Positions 45,663 to 56,767 of a stretch of 64,000 bases of DNA are shown in pieces (the first letter of the stretch is position 1; each line of letters opens with the position of its first letter). The notes beneath the pieces were generated by a model. That model was not told where the DNA came from, searched no databases, and saw only the letters and a list, made by a program, of their open reading frames with translations. Location: the NCBI GenBank assembly GCA_947652605.1, contig CANTFG010000129.1, positions 124,001 to 188,000 of the forward strand, read 5' to 3'. Source of the DNA: Elmis aenea. Its lineage: Eukaryota > Arthropoda > Insecta > Coleoptera > Elmidae. Position numbers and translations under genes: made by a program.

Positions 45663-48138
45663 CAGCTGCTAAATATGATAAAAGTACTAATTATAAATAA
45701 TATTAAGCATATTCCACAGCGCGCTTGATTTTTCACTGAAAATGCCTCAAAAACAGATTTTGTTTTTGTATTCACAGATCAAACCCAATTTAGCTGTGCG
45801 GTTAAAAAAAATGCAATTCAAGGAATAAGCTTAAAAACTACAATAAATATAGTAGTGCTTGTTTTCCATCTTTGTTGTTTTTAAAATTTAGTAACCACTT
45901 TTTAAATCTTAATTTTTTAACCAACTTTTGAAGACTTCTAGGGTCTCACGGAGCAGATTATAAATAATAAACTGCAGAAAATTACTTTTGATAGGTTACA
46001 AAGTTTAAGGCGTTATTGTATGAATTGGAGAATTAATGTCAAGAAGTACTCAAATATCAACAAAAACATCTATTAAATTTGATCCGATAGGGTAAAAACG
46101 TTACATTTTTAAAATTATTTTGAACAAAAGTTTTAATCACTGAGAAACTCAAAAATTATATTCCTAAATGATCAAAACGATACGACTCCGAAAAGTGTAA
46201 ATTCATTAATTACTAGCAATTTCAGTTTTAAAAGACTCCATGAAACAGATCGAAACCTTCAATGCGTTGGATCTAAATCAACAATAAAATCTAAACTTAA
46301 TATTTGAATAAGTTATCACAATATTACTGAAAAGTAGCCTTATGCAAAGAGAATATTTTGTGAATAAACCTGAACAATGCATAACGTAGGTTTATTTACC
46401 TAAAATTAACATGATATTGACCTAAGACCTTAAACAAAAGCAAATTTAAGTATCCACTCATAAAATTTAGCGAACTTCCTTCGGTTATATCCAATGTTCG
46501 TTTGACATTTTGATTTGGGTTAAAGAAACTGTTGAATCTCCAACCGCTGGAGCTTCATATTTATTTTGTTTAAAAAAAGTTTGTTTTATAAACACAGCAT
46601 CAAACGCCCCTGTAAATCATTCATGGAATAATTAAAATCTACATGACCTGACATTTCCGTTAGTAACGCAAAATACACAATAGTAAATGTCATGACAATA
46701 TTCGCATTGCTGTACGACTCCAATATTTGCTCAATTCGAACTTTACGAGGTAATATGTGTAGCATCGTGATATGTTGAAGATATGGAAGTAACAAATTGA
46801 TATATCAACGTTACACATGAGTTGAAATGTTTCGCATATTTTGGAGAACGCTTTAAAGAAGTTTTATTTGTATGCAAATAAAAAAATGACCCATAATTTG
46901 GCTTTGCTAATGTAAACACATTTCCTTGCAAAGAAATGAGTAAGATTTGTTTATAAAAGGCGTTTCTGAAATTCCTGGTGTTTAAAAAAGAAACATCGCT
47001 TTAAAAGTTAAAATTTTTCATAGAAATAACTACAACTCAATAATTTTACATACTTAATGACATTTTAATACATAATAAAATTATCTTTTGAGATTTGTGT
47101 CTGTATTTATAGCTTTAGCATTTTAAGTTTTCGAATAATTCTTAGGAACGTTGCAAATATATTAATCACAGCAGTGAACCATAAAAACCACATGATTATT
47201 ATTCATCTCTGTATAAAAATAGTTTCGTTAAATACGACATGATTGCATTTTTCATGTTGTGAATAAACATTTTTAGTCTCACTGGAATACGACTCTGAAT
47301 ATTATAATACATTGGATACTCTTACCATGAGATTTTAACCCAAGCGAAGCAAGTATAGGTATGTTTTGCATTTTATAATTTCAACTGATATAAGGAATAC
47401 ACACGTAATGACAAACTTCTTATGTGTTAACAGCCTCGCACCTAACGGTAGAGAGGCGTAGGATTAAAAAGAAGCAAGCTTTTGCAGACAAATATGACAC
47501 AAAAAAACATTTTAAGGGACAAAAATAAATCTTTGTCGCTAAATAAATGTTGTAGCACACTTGCGTCATATAATATTTACCAAAAACATCATGTCAACAA
47601 TATGATGGTCATACACAGCTAATTTAATATACATTTGTACAATTTGTAAATAAATTAATGAGAGAAAAACCCGAGTAATCAGTATTTTTATTCAAAGAAT
47701 CTGAAAGCGTATACAAACAACATTTTTTAAAAACCTTAACTATACACAAAATTCTTCTTTTACGATTCTCCTAATTAAATTTGCTGTTTGTTTACAAAAG
47801 TAGAGTTTAAAAACAGGCGCAGAGTTAAAATAAACCAATTTAAGACGGTACGAGACAATCTGTTGTTAATTGCAAGTTTAAAATAATTCCTATTCAGAAG
47901 CCTATCTTATTTATTTATTAGAATATTGGTGATTTCATGAGTGATTAGAAAAGTTTTTGTTGTTTTAGAATACGTTATCAAATCACCGTCAAAAGACATT
48001 TTGAAAAGAATTTGGTGAGTTAATCTTTGTAAAGAACGATAAATATAATAAAAAATTACATGAGGGTGACTTAAGAAGGCTTGCTATTTTTTTTTAAACT
48101 TATAGTTAACACAAATACTTTATAGGTAAGTTTCTTAC
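45663..48138. other. No gene recognised
   Basis: Long AT-rich stretch. The short frames near 46586-46931 have no motif and I see no repeat structure. Confidence 0.45.
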
Positions 48139-48350
48139 CTTAACAATTTTTTCTATTCGATGGAAGACGTCCCCAGCCAAGGGACCGGTGAGAAAGTTCT
48201 GTATATGCACTTTGTTAACTTTATTTAATTCACGACACGATTGTATCACTCTATAGAGAAACACCAGCTAATCGTTCTTATACAGATGATTTGGAGCTTA
48301 TACGAGCGCTACTGAATGAACCGGCATCGCGACGCGCCTGTATATATCAG
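48139..48350 (-). promoter_or_regulatory. Candidate core promoter and first exon
   Basis: On the minus strand TATATA (48346-48341) is followed by TTCAGT, with its initiator A at 48313, about 33 bases from the start of the TATA box, the usual metazoan spacing. Upstream is CpG-rich. The following 175 bases contain no ATG and end at a strong donor, AAG/GTAAGA (intron starting at 48138). This would be an untranslated first exon. The plus strand is also open here (48219-48437), so a coding exon in that direction is the alternative. Both are inferences from short signals. Confidence 0.3.
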
Positions 48351-48689
48351 ATACGTCGCCATGACAACGCAAAGCGTCCCCACAACGGTGTCGGAGTTCG
48401 GCATGTGCCAAGGATAGACCACAAACCAAGAGCTCCATAACAAACTAGACCTGCAGATATTCAACATTTTTCGAGCGACATTCGGCTCATGAGTAGTTTT
48501 CTGTACTGGTATTTAATGAAACAAATTTTATTAACAATGAGTAAAAATATTTTATATCTATAGCAAAAACAAATCTAATTCTAAAATAAATAGAGAGAGA
48601 CTTACACAAGATTTATTAAGAAATATATTTTGTGAGTAACAACGGCCTAGTAAAAAATTTATTTACATTTTTTATCATTTAGTCATGAG

Positions 48690-49396
48690 TTCTACTGTTA
48701 GGTGTAGGACCGTTGAGTGTGTTGTGCTAACTTTTTTCATGTTTTTCTGTCTTGTGCTAGCTTTTTTATGTCTTTCCATTTGATGTTTCTATCCGTTGCT
48801 GCTTTTTTTACTTCGTCTTGCCAGGTTTTTTTCAGTCCACCTCTTTTGGTTTTTTCCTGTGATCTTCCCTCATAGGCTTTTCTGGTTAACCTTTCTTTTT
48901 TCATTCTATAAATGTGACGCCACTATCCCAGCTGTCTTTCTTGTAAGTATATTTGTTGCAAATGCTTTTATTCTTAATTTTTCTCTATGTTTCATTTCTT
49001 TTTTGGTTTTTCCTTAGATTTTCTTGGAAATCTCATTTCAGCTGCATTCACTCGGCCACTATTTTTATTTGTGAGTGTCCACATTTCACTTCCGTATACT
49101 ACCTTTTTGACCACTTCCACTTTTGTTCGTTTTGGGACTTCTCTATTTCCAAAAATTGTTGTTCCTAATTTGTTAAAATGCTACCCACCTTTCCTGTGCT
49201 TTAGCTTATTTTCATGTACATTTTTCTCTATGATCACTCCTAAATATTTAAAGTTTTCCAACTGTTCCAACCTAACCCCATTTAAAGTGATGTTATACCC
49301 TTTGTTTTCTGCTTTATTTTTGTTTGTTTTTAGTTTCATATTGATATTTTCCAATTTCTGGTTTAGAATTTTTAGATTATGTTGCAGATTCTCATC
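48690..49396 (-). pseudogene. RTE-like LINE C-terminal fragment, part 2 (downstream of an insertion)
   Basis: From 49396 the minus strand reads ENLQHNLKILNQKLENINMK, FKYLGVIIEKNVHENK, YGSEMWTLTNKN, with stops and shifts, then RMKKERLTRKAYEGRSQEKT and the C-terminal WKDIKKLAQDRKT. It continues directly from 50984-51071, where the catalytic FFADDMVLVAETDEN is found. The two parts are separated by the LINE at 49397-50983. Confidence 0.87.
49388..49396 (+). other. Target-site duplication, left (ATTCTCATC)
   Basis: The same 9 bases occur at 50984-50992, immediately after the A-rich tail of the inserted LINE. Confidence 0.9.
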
Positions 49397-50892
49397 CGCC
49401 TAAAACCTCACTAGTACACTTTACTAGAAAAACAAAACCGTGCGGGACTAAAACAGTATACCTGTTTGAAGAACCACTGGAAACAGTAGGAGAGGTTAAA
49501 TATTTAGGAGTGATTCTAGATAGCAAACTTAACTTCAAACTACACGTAGAAAAAACTACCAAAAAAGCCACTGTAGCTCTATGGACCTGCAGAAGGATGC
49601 TTGGGAAAAACTGGGGTTTAACACCTAGGATGATATATTGGATATACACCAAGATGGTCATACCCATCGTAACTTATGCAAGTCTGATCTGGTGGACTAG
49701 AACACAGATAAAGGACTGCAGAAATAAATTAGACAAGCTACAGCGACTGGCTTGCCTAAGTATTACCGGGGCGATGACAACAACGCCTACGGCGGCAATG
49801 GAAGTGTTGCTGAACTTACCTCCTCTTTACCTTGTGGTCAAATCACAAGCACTAAGAGGGGGGTACCGACTAAAAATCACCTCCAAAGAGGGGAGACGTA
49901 GAGAAGGGCACTTAGCTATTCTCAACGAGATCGACACGCATCCGACATTAAATATGATCTCGGATAGAATAAACAGGACGCTAGCCATTGAGAAAACCTT
50001 TGGAATCACAATTCCAACACGGGACCAATGGGAGCACCATGAAATAGAGCTTAATGGCCTGGTCTGGTATACGGACGGGTCAAAAACGCAAAATGGAACA
50101 GGCTGCGGAATATGGGGAGCAGCACAACTGAGACAAGGCAAATCTGTAAGCCTTGGACAGTGTGCAACCATATTTCAAGCTGAGGTGTATGCTGTGCACT
50201 TATGTGCAGAAACATTATTAGAAAGAGATTTTGATAACAAAAGAATCTTCATAATGTCCGACAGCCAAGCAGCGTTAAAAGCTCTTGGTTCGTCAGAAGT
50301 AAACTCAGGACTTGTTCTGAACTGCATACAAGCACTCAACATACTAGGAAGCAGGAATAATGTTAAACTGGTATGGTGCCCAGGGCACACTAATATACCA
50401 GGGAACGAAAAGGCGGATCGCCTAGCCAAAATTGGCAGCGAGACACCTTTCTTCGGACCAGAACCCGCAGTTGGTACATCCTATGGAACAGCCAAGCGGT
50501 GTCTTAATGACATACTAACACAAGAGCACAATGCTCATTGGAAAAAAGTTGCAGGACAAGCCCATTCCAAGGCTATCCTGTCAATGGTCTCCAAAGAGAA
50601 GACAGAAGAAATGCTCAGGATGAGCAGAGCAGACATCAGAGCAGCCACAGGGCTTGTCACAGGGCACTGTGGGTTAAACAAACACTTCTACATAATAGGG
50701 CTCTCTGAGATCGATATATGTAGAGGATGTGGTGAAGAAGAAGAAACTCCTCTGCACGTAATATGCCAGTGTGAAGGATTCACACCCTATCGGCGCAGAC
50801 TTCTAGGGATGGAAAAAGCCAACCAAGAAGAGCTAAGAAAAACACCCTTAAAGAAAATCCTGGAGTTTTTCAAAAACACAGGACTTCTTTAA
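49397..50892 (+). CDS. LINE ORF2 C-terminal part: RT thumb, RNase H and Cys/His motif (5' truncated)
   Basis: The frame is open from the insertion point. It starts in the reverse transcriptase end (TSLVHFTRKTKP, then VKYLGVILDSKLNF), followed by a thumb-like region. RNase H lies at residues about 175-310 counted from the GTG at 49510: WYTDGSKTQNGTGCGIWG, FQAEVYAV, MSDSQAAL and CPGHTNIPGNEKADRLAK, with the D-E-D and final H..D residues visible. The C-terminus has CRGCGEEEETPLHVICQC, a zinc-knuckle-like motif common to LINE ORF2 proteins. It stops at 50890. There is no internal damage, so it is recent. The clade is I/LOA/R1-like because RNase H is present; which one is uncertain. It has no start codon of its own and is not expected to be functional. 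Confidence 0.9.
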
Positions 50893-50983
50893 GTGGCTAT
50901 CACCAGAGGGTACAATAGACCAACAGGTCGCAGTACAGGAACCCGAAAGGGAACCACCTCCGCGGAAATAATAAAAATAATAA
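49397..50983 (+). mobile_element. RNase H-bearing LINE, 5' truncated, inserted in another LINE
   Basis: 1587 bases bounded by ATTCTCATC duplications. It begins inside the reverse transcriptase domain and ends with a 3' UTR of about 90 bases and an AATAATAAAAATAATAA tail. An older, shorter fragment of the same family is at 21984-22262. Confidence 0.93.
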
Positions 50984-51071
50984 ATTCTCATCTGTTTCCG
51001 CGACTAAGACCATGTCGTCTGCAAAGAATAGCTCAGTTATGTTTATTTGTTCCATTTTCCAGTTACCTAGG
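50984..51071 (-). pseudogene. RTE-like LINE fragment, part 1 (catalytic FADD)
   Basis: The minus strand encodes GNWKMEQINITELFFADDMV and LVAETDEN, the catalytic motif C of the reverse transcriptase, in frame with the continuation at 49396. The fragment stops abruptly at the fold-back arm at 51072. Confidence 0.87.
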
Positions 51072-51486
51072 TGAATATTTGATGGTTCATGATTACTTAC
51101 TTTATTTTTTACTTAAAAACGGTAGGTTTAAAAACTATAGAATAAAAAAGTTTTCAAAAAAAAATGCAAATTTCAACTCATCAAAAAGTTCTGATAAAAA
51201 AACCAACTGGGTTCGCACTTTTCAGCTCCCTGTGAAGGTGGGAGATGATTAAAAATATTACTATGGGACACCTCTTAATAAGTATAAAACATCTACCAAA
51301 TATCATTCTCCTACGTTTATCCAAATTTGAGGAATAGAATAAAACCCTAATTTTATCGCTCCCTTTAAGGGGTTGAAACTCCAAAAGGAGGCGTCTAAGG
51401 AAAAAAATTTATATGAAAGACCCCTCTTAATTTTCAATAAGAAATCCCCATCCGATTTTTTCGCAATATTTAATACATACCCTGTA
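51072..51486. mobile_element. Fold-back element, copy 3 (one arm only)
   Basis: It matches the right arm of copies 1 and 2 from GAATATTTGATGGTTCATG to the ATTTAATACATACCCTGTA end. The other arm is missing, either deleted or never assembled. Confidence 0.85.
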
Positions 51487-52655
51487 TAATGCGTATATTT
51501 CTGGGAAAAACTCATTACTGTAAATTTATTTTTTATCGATTTTAGTCTCCTGCTAACCAAATTGTTGTTGTTTGATCGAGTTCATTGTATGTTTTACACT
51601 AATGACAGACATAGTGCGCGTAACTCAGTATTCCCTGAATCTAAATATACTTATAAGACGTTTTATATGAATCATTGAAAAGAATAATCATGAAGTACTG
51701 TATTTCAACGCAATACACGTTTATGCATAACAAATCATTTCCGATAATCAATCAATTCGAACTTTATTTTTCAAATGGATTTAGCTAGTTAATTAACTTT
51801 CTTTAATGTTTTAATTACTACAACACACATAATTTATTATAGGCCAACAAAGTTCTCAGAATAAAGTGGCTAATTGATATAATAATTGCTTTAATCAGAC
51901 CGTTAAATATCGAACGAACTAACTTTAAAATGAACATCGATGTCGAAATTTCAGAAACGATTCCAAACCTCAAAAACATGATTTAGACCACTGCATAGCG
52001 CCGTTAGTTCGTATTTAATTAAAAATATCGCACAAATCGGCGCCCATTCATTTTAAAATATTTTATGATGTGCGAAAAATGCTAACATAATTTTTCAGGA
52101 CAGTTATTAAAAACGCATTGCACAATGTTTATCTATGGGAGATGCTGTTGCAAACACAGATCCATCAATTTTATAACTCACAAATGAGTTTCGCTGAAAT
52201 ATAAAATTATATGCGCACACGTAATCCCAGTTTGATCCTGAACGATTTAGTTATATCATTATTTCCATAATGGTTATATGATATGATGTGGCAATCAATA
52301 AAACACCTGTGTGCTGTGTGTTACTTTAACCTTAAAGAACACGAGTAACTTGAACTAATGGGATTTATTTCTTAGAAAATCCAGCGTATAAGAAACTTAA
52401 ACTAAGTTTCAAGATTCGTAAGCTCCATAAAAAAGTGATAAAGAACAAGAGCAAATATACGATTCAAACTAGGTGGGGATGTTAGTTTAATAGTTTACAC
52501 ATTTCAAGCAGCCACTGAGAAGAATGGGTTGTTCTACTTAAGAATTCAAAATGGAGCCCGTTTCCGGTTAAACCAGAAGTCATATTGCAACCTCAACATG
52601 TTTATCAAATCCGGAACATACGATAACGGTCAGATACTAAATGTCATTGTAATAT
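51487..52655. other. No gene recognised
   Basis: AT-rich, with no motif or repeat that I can support. Confidence 0.5.
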
Positions 52656-53055
52656 GTAGGGGAGACCGGGGATAAAAGTAACATTTTTTTGTTTTTATTT
52701 AATTTCTCATAGATTATTACAAATTTTTTACATCCAAATTGGTTTAATGATAGATTGGACATTTGTCTTGCTTCCAAGATATTTATTTCGTGTGTTTCGT
52801 AAAGCAACTGTTAGAAAAAAAAAATTTTCTTTAGTAAGACAGCTGTTACTTTCAACCTCAACGTTGGGGCTAAAAGTAACAATGATTGGGGTAAGTTGTA
52901 ACGGCAAAATAATTTACACAGCTCATAAGTAGTGAGTAAATATATTAGTATTCATCAACAAAATTAATATTTTATTCAAAAATACACATTAGCAAAATGA
53001 AAAAATAAAAAAAAAATCTTTGGTAAAATACAAAATGATAAGTGAACAGCACGGC

Positions 53056-53086
53056 ATACCAGGTAAGGGCGGTCCCAAATTATTAT
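53056..53086 (+). repeat. Left arm of an inner inverted repeat (mate at 55064-55094)
   Basis: ACCAGGTAAGGGCGGTCCCA followed by AATTAT pairs with AATTTGGGACTGCAGTTACC and AGG at the other side. The pair encloses the piggyBac relic, so a separate older element was probably the piggyBac target. Confidence 0.6.
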
Positions 53087-53380
53087 ATTTATACTGGATC
53101 ATAATAACTGTTTGTTTTATTTTTAAAAAATCTAACCGCCCTTAACCCATTAAACGCCAAGCATTAAAATACCGGTTTGATTTCGAATTTTTGTTAATAT
53201 TCTATCTGATTAGGGTCCAATTAAGACATTTCTGTAGTTTTTTGGAAAAAAATTTCTTTATATTTTACGAAAATTAATGTTGCGTTAACGCATCAATGGC
53301 ATATAGTAGTAGTAATTGGGAAAAAATAAAATGTTTGTTTTTATAATGTTTTTTTATTTATTTTTATATAATTATATGTT

Positions 53381-54277
53381 TTATGAGTATAAATATTTAA
53401 AAACGAAAAATTTAAAACGAAAAAAAAAAAGAAATTCTAGAAGAATATAAAAATAAAACTGCAAATTCTTATGGTTTATGGCATCGAACAATGGCCTAAG
53501 CTTAGCAAATTTATCTTTTTTGTCTAAATTATCATTATTGGCTAAATGAATATTTTTCTTTATATTCCTAAATTTGTTCCGACTCATGCAGTTTTTTACT
53601 AAAGGTAGTCCTTTATCTTCATCTCTACTCCAATACATATCCATTTGTGGCAATGTATGATAACCAGACAAAATCATAATGCCCAAAAACTTTTTCAGAC
53701 CAGAAATTGTCAACTTAAAGTCATGTCTATTTTTATCTTGTGCATATTTCAATGAATGTTCAATAATCATATTCAAGATATCGTCATCAAAAAATAGGAA
53801 AAATATATCTATTGGAGATTTCTCATCTACAACGTCTTTTATATGTGATATTTTATTTTCTTCATTGAAATTTTTAGAAGAATCAATGAAAGCAATGTCA
53901 TCTTTGCGCCAATTAGCATGATAGACAGCAGATTTTTTTCTTTTTGTTGCAGCTTTAGCAGGTTCAAAATCCGGGTCTATATTATTTTCAGTCATGATTT
54001 CTAAAGTGCCAGCAATATCTTGGGGCATGAAATCGCCTATAATAAAAAAGATGTTGTAAGTTATATAAATAAAACAACATGTGTATGTAAGGGCTTGCTT
54101 ACCTTGCAATAGGTTATCATCTCCATCTTCTTCGTCAGTAAGTTCATCGACATTTGGTGGGATAATAACAACATCAATCTCATTATCTTCATAAATATTT
54201 TCTATTTCCGCTTCAAGTTCTTTTATTGTCAGAGGTCTATTTTTATCAAAATCATATTTCCTTTTATTATTACTCAT
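53381..54277 (-). pseudogene. piggyBac-type transposase, N-terminal part
   Basis: From the ATG at 54277: an acidic N-terminus (DELTDEEDGDDN), then the start of the DDE_Tnp_1_7 domain with FLGIMILSGYHTLPQMDMYW, GLPLVKNCMSRNKFRNIKK and KFAKLRPLFDAIN. After FDAIN the sequence becomes a low-complexity tail (FYFYILLEFLFFFRF) up to a stop. The catalytic aspartates and the cysteine-rich C-terminus of a normal transposase (about 550-600 residues) are missing, so an internal deletion removed the core. A 66-base intron-like segment (54102-54037) lies in the N-terminal part. I judge it a non-functional derivative. Confidence 0.9.
54037..54102 (-). other. Candidate 66-nt intron in the piggyBac gene
   Basis: On the minus strand the segment runs from AG/GTAAGC to TTATAG/GC and encodes an out-of-character hydrophobic stretch (TCCFIYITYNIFFII) between two acidic, polar parts. 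Its length is a multiple of three, so the frame stays open whether or not it is removed. Removal joins DDNLLQ to GDFMPQD. Confidence 0.65.
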
Positions 54278-55415
54278 ATTTTACAAGAATTACACTAACT
54301 TACACGATAACAAACACTTAACGCATCCATAAAATATAACTGCAGGCATGAACAAACTCGCACTAAAGTTGTAAACTCGCGCAACACTTAGATATAATAT
54401 ACTACCGTATGTACGTCTATACCACACAAACTGCCGTTGATGCGAAAACGCAACATAATGTTCTTATCTAAAAATCTCTGAATTGATTAATTTTTTTTTA
54501 CACATAATTTTTTTGTTAGTACTAGAAAGACACTTTTATTGTAAACTCAGCTTAAATCATATCTCAGAATTTCAAGAAAGAAAATATGCATGACGAAAAT
54601 ATTAAAATTATTATTCTCTAAATTAAAACTTTTTGGTTATTGTAAAAAGCATTAAACAATAAGTTTAAAATATTATAAAAAATATTCTTAGGTAAAATAG
54701 ACCTTCTATAAAAATATGCTGACAAGAATTTTACAATAAACAATTATTTAGTTACTAAAAAAAAATAAACAATTAATGTTGCGTTAACGCATCAATGGCG
54801 CTAAATGGGTTAAACTGACCGTCATTCATTAAATCAGTAAAAGAGGGTCAGGTTAAGTTGGGTTGGTTAAAGCTTCGTTTATATTAAGTTATAAATATTA
54901 AGGTAATAGAATAAAAACAATGGCGGCTGGTAGGAAAACCAAAAGTACCAGATCTTACCAATTTACATAGGTTTTATAATTTAAAATGCTTTTTAAGAAA
55001 TGATTTAGCTTTACATACATTTCCATCATTAAACCGATATTATATACTGAGTTTTATAATTTAATAATTTGGGACTGCAGTTACCAGGTTTGCCAAGATT
55101 ATAAGTACCTACATATTTAAAAATGTGAATCAAAAAGATACAATAAACTGGAAAATTATTCCGACAACTCTTGTATATTCTCATCTACGAAGAAAGCCAC
55201 CAATTATGTGCTAAGAGTAAACATTTGCAAGTGAAAACATTAATTGGGGTTGGTTGTAACACTTTGTTACTTTTGACCCCAAGTGTACACAAATATTTTT
55301 TTATGGAATCCACAATTAACCACGATTCTAACGTCAAATTGTATTGCATCCACCAATAGCCAACTAAATTTAGAACAAAATAATATAGGTACTTTTTTGT
55401 TCCTATTTTAGAGAT

Positions 55416-55463
55416 CGCCTAAAAGTTACTCGACGGATGAGACAACGCAGCAACTTTTAGGCG
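55416..55463. repeat. 12-bp perfect hairpin next to a LINE tail
   Basis: CGCCTAAAAGTT and AACTTTTAGGCG enclose 24 bases, ending at the (AAT)n tail of the LINE fragment at 55464. Confidence 0.75.
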
Positions 55464-55696
55464 GAATAATAATAATAATAATAATAAAAATCTTTATTGT
55501 CCACAAACAAAAAATGCCATGAGACAAAAAGCTGCTGATCAAAGCAGCAGAACATTGAATAATACATTATAGACAACAAAAAAAAGAACAAATAACAAAC
55601 AAGCCGTTAACAAAACATCAACACAAAGAAAACAAATTATTTATAACAAGATTACAGATAAAATAAAATATAGGGACAAAACCACATCCCAAAATA
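55464..55696 (-). mobile_element. 3' end of the 7-10 kb LINE family (5' truncated, 233 bp)
   Basis: It starts with the (AAT)n tail and TTTATTGTCC, then follows the 3' UTR of the LINE at 9904-10134 in reverse, almost base for base, hairpin included. The difference is only a few bases, so both are recent. No coding part is included. Confidence 0.95.
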
Positions 55697-55875
55697 GTGA
55701 CTCTGGCTGGCAAACAGTTAACCTCTATGACAGATGAAAACTAGCAATGTAGGTAGGGAGCTGGATGTAACTTAATATTGCAAAAGCGTTTAGGGCGATA
55801 TAAAACAAAAATTAAAGAAACTATAGGCATGTTACAACTGTTACCCGTGTTACTTTTATCCCCGGTCTCCCCTAC

Positions 55876-56767
55876 TTATCATGTTTGGCGTATGATCCAG
55901 TATTAATAACACGAAAACGAAGAAAGTTAAAAGTGCGCAGCACTGTACATATTTTTTATTTCTTGTTTCTTGACTCCAACAAATAATGTCCCAACTGATA
56001 AATTACAAACGCTACATTTTTTGTATCCATTCTCTGACAATATACTTCCCTAATAGTGTTTATATTACTTAAAAACTTTTTACATCTTAACCAGAAGGAA
56101 CAAAATCAAAATTTTCGATTGTTTATTAAATTTTTTTCATGTTTCTTAATGATCAAAAATAAAATTGAAGGAATTGTTCATAAAAACATGTTTTAATTTC
56201 CATTTAAAACAATGAATTTTCGTTACTGTTGTTATAACTGAACAATTGTTAAATAGTTTTCAAGGCAAATTTATACATCTTTAAGTTCAACTTCCTCTCC
56301 AAAATGCGTTTTAAAATAACAAAAGAAAAGCGACAACACGTGTCGTCTCTAAACAAAATTTGCAAAACACGACAACAATGTACCGGTTTATCTGGCTGCC
56401 GTGAATATGTGGTTGCAAAAAAATCCCCGGAGGCTAAACTCACCTCAGAAAGTCATGATCAACGACATTGGACTATTTTTCTTGTTTAACAAAAATGAGG
56501 TAAATTTCTAACGTAAATAAAATCATTCTGGAGGAAAGTGTTATCTATTTTCTTTCCCTTTGCGCAGTTGTTTTAAGACGTTGCGCGTCAAATAACCAGT
56601 TACACGAAGACAATTTGTCTACTTGTGGACATTTTCATCTTTTTCTTCATCCCCGCAAGAAAATTTTTGAAAATATATTTTTAGAAATGTCATTTTAAAG
56701 CATTTTAAAACAGAAATATTGTATTTTTATCAAAACAGTTCTTTTCGCGACTCATAGTTTGTTTCAA
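55876..56767. other. No gene recognised
   Basis: Two overlapping opposite-strand frames at 56249-56489 show no motif and cancel each other as evidence. Confidence 0.5.

Larger units (their letters stand above)
53142..54813 (-). mobile_element. piggyBac relic with TTAA target duplication
   Basis: TTAA at 53142-53145 and 54810-54813 flank CCCATTAAACGCC and its imperfect mirror GGCGCTAAATGGG, the CCC-start and TTAA hallmark of piggyBac. A second motif, TTGCGTTAACGCATCAATGG, occurs near both ends in the same orientation (about 53279 and 54779) and holds the palindrome TGCGTTAACGCA. The internal gene keeps only the first part of the transposase, so the copy is non-autonomous. Confidence 0.92.
52656..55875. 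mobile_element. 3.2-kb element with perfect 28-bp inverted ends, filled by nested insertions
   Basis: 52656-52683 and 55848-55875 are exact reverse complements; the outer 20 bases are GTAGGGGAGACCGGGGATAA. If the flanking TA is the target duplication, the element proper starts GGGGAGACC. Related GGGGCTAAAAGTAACA (52867) and its mirror TGTTACTTTTGACCCC (55263) lie inside. I find no transposase of its own. The interior holds an inverted-repeat element, a piggyBac relic and a LINE tail. Superfamily unknown. Confidence 0.82.

Noticed and set aside
48796..49403. Plus-strand frames of 71-138 codons
   Set aside because: They are complements of the RTE-like fragment on the minus strand.
56249..56489. 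Overlapping frames on both strands
   Set aside because: No motif on either strand; open by chance.
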